This document shows, in pieces, positions 15,450 to 23,408 of a stretch of 23,839 nucleotides of DNA. Position 1 is the stretch's first letter; every line of letters starts with the position of its first letter. The DNA comes from Fimenecus sp964557975 (GTDB taxonomy: Bacteria > Bacillota > Clostridia > Oscillospirales > Acutalibacteraceae): assembly GCA_964557975.1 (NCBI GenBank), contig CAZLCG010000028.1:1-23839 (forward strand), read 5' to 3'. The translations under genes were made by a program, and so were the position numbers. The notes under the pieces are model-generated. The model saw only the letters and a list, made by a program, of their open reading frames with translations. It ran no database searches and was not told the DNA's origin.

Positions 15450-17018
15450 ATGGAGACAACTATGATTTTTACCACCTGCTTAATCGTCTGCTTTTTCGCG
15501 CTGATGATTTGCATCGGTATTAAGTCAAAAAAACACGCAAAAGACGTTAACGGCTTCGTCCTCGGCTCACGTTCCGTAGGTCCGTGGCTGAGCGCCTTCG
15601 CTTTCGGAACTTCTTATTTCTCCGCCGTTATCTTTGTAGGCTATGCAGGTCAGTTCGGCTGGAATTTCGGCCTTGCTTCGACCTGGATAGGTCTCGGAAA
15701 CGCCTTTATCGGTTCGCTTCTTGCGTGGAGCGTACTCGGACGCCGCACAAGAATTATGACTCAGCATTTAGGCTCAAAAACGATGCCCGATTTCTTCGGC
15801 GCAAGATTTAATTCCAAAGGACTTAAAATTGCGGCGTCGATTATTACCTTCGTTTTCTTAATCCCCTATACCGCTTCGCTGTTTAACGGTCTTTCAAGAC
15901 TTTTCTCAATGGCATATGACGGAATCGACTATTCCGTCTGCGTTATTATTATGTCTGTCCTTACGGGTATTTACGTTCTCGTCGGCGGCTATATGGCTAC
16001 CGCCGTCAACGATTTTATTCAAGGGCTTATTATGCTCGCGGGTATCGTTGCGGTTATTCTCGCGGTGCTTAACAATAACGGCGGTCTTTTGGAGGCTACG
16101 AAGTCGCTTGCCGCCGTTGAGGGTGACGCGGGATGGGCAGGCGCTTATTCCTCATTCTTAGGTCCCAACCCCGTTTTCCTGCTGTTCGTTGTAATGCTTA
16201 CCTCATTGGGTACTTGGGGGCTTCCTCAGATGGTCGGCAAATTCTATGCAATCAAAAATGAGGATTCCATTAAAAAGGGTACGATAATTTCCACCCTGTT
16301 TGCAATAATCGTTGCAGGCGGCTGCTACTTCCTCGGCGGCTTCGGTCGGCTTTATGACATTGACGTCGCGGAAGAAGGCTTTGACGCGGTTATCCCCGCA
16401 ATGCTTTCCACTCTTTCGCCCATTATCATCGGCGTGGTTATTGTTCTTGTTCTTTCGGCCTCCATGTCAACGCTTTCCTCTCTTGTCCTGACAAGCGGCT
16501 CAACAGTTACGCTTGATTTAATCGAGCCTATTAAGAAGAAAAAGCTGTCAGAAAAAAATAAAATGCTTATCATGAGAATCTTAATAGTTGTATTTATCGT
16601 AATTTCTGCTATAATAGCAATTAAGCAGGCTAAGAGCAAGAGCTTGTTCATCGCTCAGATGATGGGCGTTTCATGGGGTGCGCTCGCAGGCGCGTTCTTA
16701 GCTCCGTTCTTATACGGCTTATATTACAAAAAGACAACCAAGGCTGCTGTTATAGTTTCCTTCATTTACGGTGTAGGTCTTGAGATTATTCAGCTTTGCA
16801 TTTCGCTTAAACTCTTTGCATTTGCCGAAGGCTCATTCCTTTCATTTGTATTTACCAATTCGTTGTACTCAGGCGTATTCGCTATGGTAGGCGGTTTAAT
16901 ACTCGTTCCCGTGATAAGCCTTCTTACCCAAAAGACCTTACCGAAAAACGTAGAGGATATGTTCTCATGCTACAACGACACCAAAACGGTTGAAGTTACA
17001 GACAGCCTCGGTAAGTAG
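15450..17018 (+). CDS. Sodium:solute symporter (SSS family)
   Basis: A 522-residue polytopic protein of the SSS family (PutP/PanF/ActP type), with about thirteen hydrophobic segments. The N-terminal region has SKKHAKDVNGFVLGSR followed by SAFAFGTSYFSAVIFVGYAG, the conserved TM2 region, and WIGLGNAFIGSLLAW. The central segment SASMSTLSSLVLTSGSTVTLD near residues 335-355 is the usual SSS TM8 motif with the serine/threonine residues that help bind Na+. GGGAGTG precedes the ATG. Phenylacetate (PaaL) and acetate (ActP) permeases are known members, so in this operon it probably imports the acid that the ligases activate; the substrate itself is inferred. Confidence 0.87.
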   Translation: METTMIFTTCLIVCFFALMICIGIKSKKHAKDVNGFVLGSRSVGPWLSAFAFGTSYFSAVIFVGYAGQFGWNFGLASTWIGLGNAFIGSLLAWSVLGRRTRIMTQHLGSKTMPDFFGARFNSKGLKIAASIITFVFLIPYTASLFNGLSRLFSMAYDGIDYSVCVIIMSVLTGIYVLVGGYMATAVNDFIQGLIMLAGIVAVILAVLNNNGGLLEATKSLAAVEGDAGWAGAYSSFLGPNPVFLLFVVMLTSLGTWGLPQMVGKFYAIKNEDSIKKGTIISTLFAIIVAGGCYFLGGFGRLYDIDVAEEGFDAVIPAMLSTLSPIIIGVVIVLVLSASMSTLSSLVLTSGSTVTLDLIEPIKKKKLSEKNKMLIMRILIVVFIVISAIIAIKQAKSKSLFIAQMMGVSWGALAGAFLAPFLYGLYYKKTTKAAVIVSFIYGVGLEIIQLCISLKLFAFAEGSFLSFVFTNSLYSGVFAMVGGLILVPVISLLTQKTLPKNVEDMFSCYNDTKTVEVTDSLGK

Positions 17019-17041
17019 TCAGTTGAAACAGGGTGAAAGAT

Positions 17042-18778
17042 TTGAAAAAACTTATGCTCGGCAATGAGGCAATTGCCCGAGGACTTTACGAGGCGGGCGT
17101 TAAGGTAGTATCAAGCTATCCGGGTACACCTTCAACCGAAATTACGGAATTTGCCGCGAAATACGATGAGATTTACTGTGAATGGGCGCCTAACGAAAAG
17201 GTTGCCGCCGAGGTTGCTTTCGGCGCGTCCCTCAGAGGTGCAAGAAGCGCCTGCGCCATGAAGCATGTCGGATTAAATGTCGCGGCTGACCCGTTATTCA
17301 CATTATCCTATACGGGCGTCAACGGCGGTTTGGTAATTTTTGTCGCGGATGACCCTGCCATGCACTCATCTCAGAACGAGCAGGATTCGCGCCACTACGC
17401 AATAGCCGCTAAGGTTCCCATGCTTGAGCCTGCGGATTCCGCGGAGGCAAAGGCTTTCGTTAAAGAGGCTTACCGCATTTCGGAGGAATACGATACCCCC
17501 GTTATCGTCCGTATGTGCACAAGAATTGCCCATTCGCAGAGCGTCGTTGAGCTTTCCGAGCGTGAAGATATCGCGCTTCCCGCTTATGAAAAAAATCCTC
17601 AGAAATACATAATGGCGCCCGCAAACGCTGTCCGCCGCCATCCGTTTGTAGAAGAAAGAACCAAAAAGCTTCAGTCTCTCGGTGAAACAACGCCTCTCAA
17701 CAAGGTTGAAACGGGCAGCAGCGAAACGGGTATTATCTGTTCGGGAACCTGCTACCAATACGTTAAAGAGGTTTTCGGCGACAGCGTCTCGGTATTAAAG
17801 CTCGGCCTTGTAAATCCTCTCCCCGTTGATTTAATTAAGAATTTCGCAAAAAGCGTTGAAAAGCTGTATGTTATTGAGGAGCTTGATCCGATCATTGAAA
17901 CTCATCTTAATAATATTGGCGTTAAATGCACGGGCAAGGAGATATTCTCAATGCTCGGCGAATTTAACCAGAATACGGTAAGAAAGGCGTTCGGAATTGC
18001 CGTTCCCGAAAGCACGTCGGTCGATACGGCTGTTCCCGTCCGCCCTCCCGTTATGTGCGCAGGCTGCCCTCACAGAGGTCTTTTCTACACGCTTGCAAAA
18101 AATAAAATAACCGCTCTCGGCGATATAGGCTGCTACACCCTTGGTTCTGCGGCGCCGTTGTCCGCTCTTGACTCGACCCTTTGTATGGGAGCTTCAGTCT
18201 CGGGCATTCACGGCTTTAACAAGGCGGGCGGAGCAGACAGCGAAAAGAATACCGTTTGCGTTATCGGAGACTCGACCTTTATGCATTCGGGTATGACGGG
18301 ACTTGTCAATATTGCTTATAACGCCTCAAATTCAACCGTTATTATTCTTGACAATTCAATCACGGGTATGACGGGTCACCAGCAAAACCCGACAACAGGC
18401 TACAACATCAAGGGCGAGCCTGCGGCGGCGGTTGACCTTGAAAAGCTTTGTCGCTCAATAGGAATAGAGAGGGTAAGAGTTGTCGACCCCTATAATCTTA
18501 AAGAGTGCGAGGACGCGATTCTCGAAGAGCTTCGGGTCGAAGCCCCATCGGTCATCATTTCAAGAAGACCCTGTATGCTTCTTAAATATGTCAAGGCAAA
18601 GCCTCCTGTTACCGTTAATGAAGCTAAATGCGTCGGGTGCAAAATGTGTATGAAAATAGGCTGTCCCGCCATAAGCGTGAAAAATAAAAAGGCGCGCGTT
18701 GACTTTACTCAATGCGTGGGCTGCGGCGTATGCGCTCAGCTGTGCAAACTCGGCGCTATAGAAAAGGGGGACAGATAA
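17042..18778 (+). CDS. iorA: Indolepyruvate:ferredoxin oxidoreductase, alpha subunit
   Basis: IorA (578 residues) is the TPP- and Fe-S-containing subunit that converts arylpyruvates to aryl-acetyl-CoA plus CO2 with ferredoxin as acceptor. The N-terminal pyrimidine-type domain has MLGNEAIARGLYEAG and SSYPGTPSTEI. The TPP-binding region has CAGCPHRGLFYTLAK, GDIGCYTLG and GDSTFMHSGMTGLVNIAYN, and then DNSITGMTGHQQNPTTG. The C-terminus carries two [4Fe-4S] motifs (Cys 530, 533, 536, 541 and 558, 561, 564, 568). The frame is open from GTG 17033, but AGGGTG (17030-17035) sits 6 nt before the TTG at 17042, which is preferred. Its stop is directly followed by the iorB ATG. Confidence 0.93.
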   Translation: MKKLMLGNEAIARGLYEAGVKVVSSYPGTPSTEITEFAAKYDEIYCEWAPNEKVAAEVAFGASLRGARSACAMKHVGLNVAADPLFTLSYTGVNGGLVIFVADDPAMHSSQNEQDSRHYAIAAKVPMLEPADSAEAKAFVKEAYRISEEYDTPVIVRMCTRIAHSQSVVELSEREDIALPAYEKNPQKYIMAPANAVRRHPFVEERTKKLQSLGETTPLNKVETGSSETGIICSGTCYQYVKEVFGDSVSVLKLGLVNPLPVDLIKNFAKSVEKLYVIEELDPIIETHLNNIGVKCTGKEIFSMLGEFNQNTVRKAFGIAVPESTSVDTAVPVRPPVMCAGCPHRGLFYTLAKNKITALGDIGCYTLGSAAPLSALDSTLCMGASVSGIHGFNKAGGADSEKNTVCVIGDSTFMHSGMTGLVNIAYNASNSTVIILDNSITGMTGHQQNPTTGYNIKGEPAAAVDLEKLCRSIGIERVRVVDPYNLKECEDAILEELRVEAPSVIISRRPCMLLKYVKAKPPVTVNEAKCVGCKMCMKIGCPAISVKNKKARVDFTQCVGCGVCAQLCKLGAIEKGDR

Positions 18779-19351
18779 ATGAGTACCAAAAACATTATGA
18801 TTGTCGGCGTAGGCGGTCAGGGCAGTCTGCTTGCAAGCAAGCTTTTAGGTTCACTGCTTACCGATGAAGGCTATGCCGTAAAGGTAAGCGAGGTTCACGG
18901 TATGAGCCAGAGGGGCGGCTCGGTCGTCACCTATGTTCGTTTCGGCGACAAGGTTTACTCCCCCGTTATTTCACAGGGTGAAGCGGACGTTATTGTTTCA
19001 TTTGAAAAAATTGAAGCCGCAAGGCATCTCGCCTGCCTTAAAAAGGGCGGAAGGATAATTGTAAACACGCAGGAAATCGACCCTATGCCCGTCATTACGG
19101 GTGCCGCCCAATATCCGACGGATATTATTGACGAAATAAAAGCAAAAGGCGTTTTTGTTGACGCTGTCGACGCGCTCAGTCTTGCCGAGCAGGCGGGCAA
19201 CGCAAAGAGCGTTAATATAGTCCTTATGGGCAGAGTTGCAAGGTATTTTGACATTCCTTATGAAAAATGGATTGCGGCTATTGAAAAGACGGTTAAGCCT
19301 AAATTCATTGAAATAAACAAAAAAGCTTTTGACTTAGGCTACAACATGTAA
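18779..19351 (+). CDS. iorB: Indolepyruvate:ferredoxin oxidoreductase, beta subunit
   Basis: IorB (190 residues) is the small catalytic partner of IorA and supplies the gamma-type 2-oxoacid oxidoreductase domain. The N-terminus MIVGVGGQGSLLASKLLGSL and SEVHGMSQRGGSVVTYVRFG are hallmark motifs of the 2-oxoacid:acceptor oxidoreductase gamma domain. The ATG starts on the base after the iorA stop, with AGGGGG upstream, so the two subunits are made together. Length is normal for the family. Paired with IorA it would act on phenylpyruvate, hydroxyphenylpyruvate or indolepyruvate. Confidence 0.93.
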   Translation: MSTKNIMIVGVGGQGSLLASKLLGSLLTDEGYAVKVSEVHGMSQRGGSVVTYVRFGDKVYSPVISQGEADVIVSFEKIEAARHLACLKKGGRIIVNTQEIDPMPVITGAAQYPTDIIDEIKAKGVFVDAVDALSLAEQAGNAKSVNIVLMGRVARYFDIPYEKWIAAIEKTVKPKFIEINKKAFDLGYNM

Positions 19352-19364
19352 AGGAGAAATGATT

Positions 19365-20675
19365 ATGGCGGAAAATTATTATCAACCCGAAATTGAAACC
19401 GCTCCGAGAGAAAAAATTCTGGAAATTCAGAATAAAAAAATCGTCAAGCAGGTACGCCACGTCTATGACAACGTTCCGTATTACAAAAAGCTTATGGACG
19501 AAAAAGGCGTTACTCCCGATGACATCAAGAGCGTCGACGACATTAAAAAGCTCCCCTTTCTCTCAAAAGCGGACCTTAGAGACGCTTATCCTTACGGGCT
19601 TCTCGGCACAGACTTAAAGAACTGCGTCAGGATTCAGTCAACCTCGGGCACAACCGGAAAAAGAGTTGTAGCCTTTTATACTCAAAAGGATATCGACATT
19701 TGGGAGGAATGTTGCGCGAGAGCTATCGTTGCGGCAGGCGGCACAAACGAGGATGTTTGTCAGGTTTGCTACGGCTACGGTCTTTTCACGGGCGGTCCCG
19801 GTCTTAACGGCGGCTCACATAAGGTCGGCTGTCTTACGCTTCCCATGTCATCGGGCAACACGGAGCGTCAAATTCAGTTTATGATGGATCTCGGTTCGAC
19901 AATTCTCTGCTGCACCCCCTCTTATGCCGCATACATAGGCGAATCGCTTGCGGAAGCAGGCTATAAGCCCGAAGATAACAAGCTTAAAGCGGGTATTTTC
20001 GGCGCCGAGCCTTGGACAGAGGAAATGAGAAGAAGCATTGAAAAGAGCCTCGGCATTAAGGCTTATGATATTTACGGTCTTACCGAAACAAGCGGTCCCG
20101 GCGTATCCTTTGAATGCTCAGAGCAGACGGGTATGCACATCAACGAGGATCATTTCTATGCGGAAATCATTGATCCCGATACCGGCGAGGTTCTTCCCGA
20201 GGGAAGCAAAGGCGAGCTTGTTTTCACCTCTCTCGATAAAGAGGCTTTTCCGCTTCTGCGTTACAGAACAAGAGATATTTGTATTCTTACCCGCGAGAAA
20301 TGCTCCTGCGGCAGAACACATGTCAAAATGTCCAAGCCCATGGGCAGAAGCGACGATATGCTTATTATACGCGGCGTAAACGTATTCCCGAGCCAGATTG
20401 AAACAGTGCTTCTCAAAGAGGGCTATACGCCCAACTATCAGATAATTGTCGACAGGGTCAACAACAGCGATACCATAGATATTAATGTTGAGTTTGCGCC
20501 CGAACAGTTCTCCGATAAGGTCAGCGACACTCAGGCTAAGGAAAAAGCCCTTGAAAGCGCTATGCGTACAATGCTCGGCATAGGACCGAAGGTTCATCTC
20601 GTTCCGCCTAAATCGGTAGTACGCAGCGAAGGCAAGGCTGTCAGGGTTATCGACAAGCGCAAGCTTCACGATTAA
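19365..20675 (+). CDS. paaK: Phenylacetate-CoA ligase
   Basis: PaaK (436 residues) activates phenylacetate or related aryl acids with ATP and CoA. Features are the N-terminal VRHVYDNVPYYKK, typical of PaaK; the phosphate loop STSGTTGK (92-99); YGLTETSGPG (near 237-246); LLRYRTRDI; and the small Cys motif CSCGRTH. The C-terminal domain ends with a lysine in RSEGKAVRVIDKR. An in-frame ATG at 19359 is only 2 nt from GGAG, whereas the ATG at 19365 is 8 nt away and is preferred. PaaK beside IorAB is a recurrent arrangement in Clostridia and archaea and points to aryl-acetyl-CoA as the shared intermediate. Confidence 0.92.
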   Translation: MAENYYQPEIETAPREKILEIQNKKIVKQVRHVYDNVPYYKKLMDEKGVTPDDIKSVDDIKKLPFLSKADLRDAYPYGLLGTDLKNCVRIQSTSGTTGKRVVAFYTQKDIDIWEECCARAIVAAGGTNEDVCQVCYGYGLFTGGPGLNGGSHKVGCLTLPMSSGNTERQIQFMMDLGSTILCCTPSYAAYIGESLAEAGYKPEDNKLKAGIFGAEPWTEEMRRSIEKSLGIKAYDIYGLTETSGPGVSFECSEQTGMHINEDHFYAEIIDPDTGEVLPEGSKGELVFTSLDKEAFPLLRYRTRDICILTREKCSCGRTHVKMSKPMGRSDDMLIIRGVNVFPSQIETVLLKEGYTPNYQIIVDRVNNSDTIDINVEFAPEQFSDKVSDTQAKEKALESAMRTMLGIGPKVHLVPPKSVVRSEGKAVRVIDKRKLHD

Positions 20676-20704
20676 ATAACACTGCCGCGCAATATCCGTA
20701 AAAT

Positions 20705-20747
20705 ATCACTCCCCGTACGGGCTGCATCGGGGAATAAAGTGATTTTT
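20705..20747 (+). terminator. Hairpin between paaK and the ACT gene, possible partial terminator
   Basis: ATCACTCCCCG (20705-20715) pairs with CGGGG (20728-20732) and AGTGAT (20738-20743), with a 5-nt bulge between the two arms, and is followed by TTTTT. The ACT gene has no obvious separate promoter, so this is more likely an attenuator or partial terminator than a full stop. Confidence 0.5.
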
Positions 20748-20768
20748 ATTTGCAGCCGGAAAGGCTAT

Positions 20769-21197
20769 GTGAATATTATGGCTATTAAACAGTTATCAGT
20801 TTTTGTCGAAAACAAACCCGGCAAGCTTTTAGACATAGTTAAAACGCTTGCCGACGCGCAGATCAATATCCGCGCTATGAGTATTGCCGATACAAAGGAT
20901 TTCGGAATCCTGCGTTTAATAGTATCAGACGCCGAAAGGGCTAAAGATATTCTTTCCGAGGATTGCGTCGTTACCGTAACATCGGTTATTGCCGCCGAAA
21001 TGAGCGACAGGGCGGGCGCATTATCAACCGTTTTGACCGCCTTAGGCAATGCGGGCATTAACATTGAATATATGTATGCCTTCACAGCGTCAACTCAGCT
21101 CGGCGCTTATGTTGTTATTCGCGTTAACAACAATGATGAAGCCGAAAAGGCTCTTCGGGATAACGGTATTGCAACTCTTGACAACGCCGCTATCTGA
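20769..21197 (+). CDS. Tandem ACT domain protein
   Basis: This is a 142-residue protein consisting only of two ACT domains. The first contains SVFVENKPGKLLDIVKTLAD and IRAMSIADTKDFGILRLIV. The second contains MSDRAGALSTVLTALGNAGINIEYMY and GAYVVIRVNN. ACT domains bind amino acids or related effectors; stand-alone tandem forms next to IorAB/PaaK genes are common in Clostridia, and their role is not established. The start is uncertain: GTG at 20769 lies 4 nt after AAGG, while ATG at 20778 better fits the family N-terminus (MAIKQLSVF) but is 13 nt away. By context it may sense phenylalanine, tyrosine or tryptophan, or regulate PaaK or Ior activity. Confidence 0.85.
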   Translation: MNIMAIKQLSVFVENKPGKLLDIVKTLADAQINIRAMSIADTKDFGILRLIVSDAERAKDILSEDCVVTVTSVIAAEMSDRAGALSTVLTALGNAGINIEYMYAFTASTQLGAYVVIRVNNNDEAEKALRDNGIATLDNAAI

Positions 21198-21217
21198 TTA
21201 AATTAAAAAATATCCGG

Positions 21218-21261
21218 AAAAACACGGAGATTTGCCGATTCGGCGGATCTCCGTGTTTTTT
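21218..21261 (+). terminator. Strong rho-independent terminator after the ACT gene
   Basis: 21218-21231 pair with 21247-21260, and the loop itself folds (GCCG 21234-21237 with CGGC 21241-21244, flanked by two G-T pairs), making one long nearly continuous hairpin with a 3-nt loop (ATT). The descending arm ends in six T. It closes the aryl acid operon. Confidence 0.93.
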
Positions 21262-21425
21262 GTTTGTTCAAATTTTCGCAGATTATACATCCGTTTATTT
21301 CCGTTTTATTATTTAATTACCCTTTTTAAATAAGCAAGCGGGCAAATTTATTTTTATGCTTACATAATAACAGCTTTTTCGCTAACAATATTTTAGAAAT
21401 GCAACAAAAAAAGGAGATTTAATAT

Positions 21426-21965
21426 ATGAAAGCAACAGGAATAGTGCGCCGCATCGATGACCTCGGCAGGGTCGTTATACCTAAAGAGATACGCCGCACA
21501 TTAAGAATACGCGAGGGCGACCCGCTTGAAATTTTCACGGCGGCTGACGGAGAAGTAATTTTTAAAAAGTATTCTCCGATAGGCGAGCTTACGGAATTTG
21601 CCCTGCAATACACCGACGTGCTTCACAGGGCAACCGATATGACCGTAATTATATCCGACCGAGATCACATTATTTCCGCTTCGGGCAGTATGAAAAGAGA
21701 TCTGCTTGACAAGCGCGTTTCCCCCGAGCTTGAAGGGCTTATGGACGCAAGAACCAGCTATGTTGCTTCGCCCGATTTGCCGCCCGTTCACCCCGTGCTT
21801 GACAGCGGCAGGGAAGCGGCGGTGATCTTCCCCATAATCGGCAGCGGAGACGTCTCGGGCGCGGTTGTAATGATGCTAAGGGACAGCGGCGCAATGCCGA
21901 GCGCAACCGAAATCAAATTAGCGCAGGTTGCCGCTTCGTTTTTAGGCAAACAAACGGAAGAATAA
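21426..21965 (+). CDS. spoVT: Stage V sporulation protein T, AbrB-family transcription regulator
   Basis: SpoVT (179 residues) is a regulator of forespore genes in spore-formers. Residues 1-50 are the swapped-hairpin AbrB DNA-binding domain: MKATGIVRRIDDLGRVVIPK, then EIRRTLRIREGDPLEIF. Residues 55-178 form a GAF-like domain, including ATDMTVIISDRDHIISASG and GSGDVSGAVVMM. Length is essentially that of Bacillus subtilis SpoVT (178 residues). AAGGAG lies upstream of the ATG. CATAATA at 21363-21369 matches the sigma-G -10 motif, but no good -35 was seen at the expected distance. The 164-nt spacer before the gene (21262-21425) holds nothing else recognised. Confidence 0.92.
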   Translation: MKATGIVRRIDDLGRVVIPKEIRRTLRIREGDPLEIFTAADGEVIFKKYSPIGELTEFALQYTDVLHRATDMTVIISDRDHIISASGSMKRDLLDKRVSPELEGLMDARTSYVASPDLPPVHPVLDSGREAAVIFPIIGSGDVSGAVVMMLRDSGAMPSATEIKLAQVAASFLGKQTEE

Positions 21966-22009
21966 ACAAACTGTGTCTTCCGTAGCGAAAACTGTACAGA
22001 GGCTATAAA

Positions 22010-22043
22010 TAACAACCTCCCTTACGCAAAGGGAGGCTGTTTT
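22010..22043 (+). terminator. Terminator after spoVT
   Basis: CCTCCCTT (22016-22023) and AAGGGAGG (22029-22036) form a perfect stem with a 5-nt loop. An outer AACA/TGTT extension with one mismatch and a short T-run follow. It is 45 nt past the spoVT stop. Confidence 0.85.
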
Positions 22044-22047
22044 ACAT

Positions 22048-22215
22048 GCGAATTTCATTTTTATGCGTAGGACGCGGCGTCCTTGACGCGCCGCCTTGAA
22101 TACTCTCTCAGTCACTTTGTAACATAGCTCTCTCGGGGTTTCAGTGAGGGACAGTTTCTCACTGAAATTCTGACGGAATCCGCTGCTTTAGAGGCGGGGG
22201 AAATCCGCGTTTAAG
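22048..22215. repeat. Decayed intergenic repeat, copy B
   Basis: No gene lies between 21966 and 22265. The left part aligns with copy A: 22064-22114 against 3552-3602 has 39 of 51 identical bases without gaps, and GCnAATTTCA precedes both. Further right is a perfect 10-bp hairpin (22139-22148 with 22158-22167) and a purine-rich end. Both copies start a few bases after a rho-independent terminator. The element has no coding capacity. Confidence 0.6.
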
Positions 22216-22265
22216 GCATCCTTTCAAAGCAGGAAGCCGACATAATGGGTTTTATTCTTAATTAT

Positions 22266-23261
22266 TTACTGCTTCCACGGGTTATTCGAGTCAGGGTCTG
22301 TCGGATCCCAGCCCCGTCTTGAGTCGTTAACATCAATACGGACAGGCGTGGGTTTTGGGAGAGGCTCTTGCCCGTCGCTGTCGTAAATGGTTACCGTTGT
22401 ACCGGCAGGGCAGTTGTCGTAAATCCATTTCGCATCCTCAACCGAGAGCCTTATACAGCCGAGCGAAGCCGCTTCGCCGAGCTTGTTGTATTCCTCATAT
22501 TCAAGGTCGGATTTGCTCTGTGTAAAATACGGCACAGAATGGAACAGATAATGTCCCGTAATTCTTGTCGCATACTGACCGTAAACGTTTCCCGACAAAA
22601 GCCGCCATGTGTATTTATCCGTTGTCGTATATGTTCCCGTCGGGGTTGCGCCGTCAAGACCCACGGAGCATACCATTGACTTTACGGGAACGGTATATCC
22701 TCCGTATTCGTCCTTTTGGTAAATTATGACGATATTCTGCGTTCTGTTTACCTTTATAAGGTACGGCGCGTCAGATTCATCCTTTGTGCCCCGCAAATAA
22801 TCACCCGAAACATATCCCGTACTGCCGTTAAAGTCAATCCTCATCCATCCGTTTGAACATTTGCCCGTAACCGTTATAGGCGTATCCCGACCTATCTGAC
22901 CGAGGATTCCGCCGTCCGTTGAAGGGGAGCTTCTGACATTAAGCGTCGCAGCGGTTGAATACATGGTTGCGCTGTAGCTTTCCACCGTAACCGAGCCTAT
23001 CGCGGTTGTCGTGTCCTCGGTTGCGGTTGTCGTGTCCTCGGTTGCGGTCGCGGTTTCGGCGGCAACCGAAGTGTCGTCAACGGGTACAAAGGCGCTTTGC
23101 GAAGCATTCTTAAAATGATTTATAAGTAACGCCGCGCCTGCGGTAATAATGAGCGCAAGTATTATGCACACAATAATTATAATATTCTTTTTTTCTCTCT
23201 GCGCCGCCGCCTTTCGGTTGCGGTTTTGTCTTTGTATGTTATCGTCTGAATATCGGCTCAT
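22266..23261 (-). CDS. Membrane-anchored L,D-transpeptidase (YkuD) with SH3 domain
   Basis: This 331-residue cell wall enzyme forms 3-3 peptidoglycan cross-links or anchors wall proteins. After a short basic cytoplasmic tail comes one membrane helix (residues 26-48), then a Thr/Ala/Glu linker with a duplicated ATEDTTT, a bacterial SH3 domain (about 103-157) and the YkuD catalytic domain (about 165-295). The catalytic set is visible: H241 in YLFHSVPYF and C269 and R271 in SLGCIRL. PTGTYTTTDKYTWR precedes it, as in this family. A Pro-rich tail follows. AGGAG sits before the ATG, and a strong promoter (23292-23320) lies upstream. The family glycine-rich motif uses SLGC rather than SHGC, a common variant. 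Confidence 0.92.
   Translation of the reverse strand: MSRYSDDNIQRQNRNRKAAAQREKKNIIIIVCIILALIITAGAALLINHFKNASQSAFVPVDDTSVAAETATATEDTTTATEDTTTAIGSVTVESYSATMYSTAATLNVRSSPSTDGGILGQIGRDTPITVTGKCSNGWMRIDFNGSTGYVSGDYLRGTKDESDAPYLIKVNRTQNIVIIYQKDEYGGYTVPVKSMVCSVGLDGATPTGTYTTTDKYTWRLLSGNVYGQYATRITGHYLFHSVPYFTQSKSDLEYEEYNKLGEAASLGCIRLSVEDAKWIYDNCPAGTTVTIYDSDGQEPLPKPTPVRIDVNDSRRGWDPTDPDSNNPWKQ
23002..23046. repeat. 21-bp tandem repeat in the transpeptidase linker
   Basis: About 2.1 copies of a 21-bp unit encode two ATEDTTT heptapeptides in the extracytoplasmic linker. Being in frame, copy-number change would vary linker length without disrupting the enzyme. Confidence 0.75.
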
Positions 23262-23291
23262 TTTTTCTCCTGCCTTCTTAAATCTTATAAC

Positions 23292-23320
23292 AGTATATTG
23301 TCAAATTCCTTTTTTGTCAA
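23292..23320 (-). promoter_or_regulatory. Promoter of the L,D-transpeptidase gene
   Basis: On the minus strand TTGACA (23315-23320) and TATACT (23292-23297) have a 17-nt spacer. A second TTGACA within the spacer is too close to -10 to act as a -35. The predicted start leaves a leader of about 25 nt. Confidence 0.88.
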
Positions 23321-23354
23321 TCGTCCGAACAGCACAAAATTGAAATATTTGCAA

Positions 23355-23383
23355 TTGAAAATCTGTGTGTTTTATTATATACT
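23355..23383 (+). promoter_or_regulatory. Promoter of the PAP2 phosphatase gene
   Basis: TTGAAA (23355-23360) and TATACT (23378-23383) have a 17-nt spacer, pointing right. It is divergent from the transpeptidase promoter, with the two -35 elements 34 nt apart. Confidence 0.8.
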
Positions 23384-23408
23384 GATATAAAAAAGGAGGG
23401 CGGCAGAT

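Noticed and set aside
20118..20669. Open frame of 183 codons on the minus strand
   Set aside because: It is antisense to paaK, whose motifs are complete; the frame is a by-product of codon bias.
21363..21369. Sigma-G promoter for spoVT
   Set aside because: CATAATA fits the -10 motif, but no matching -35 was seen at the expected spacing, so it is mentioned only in the gene entry.
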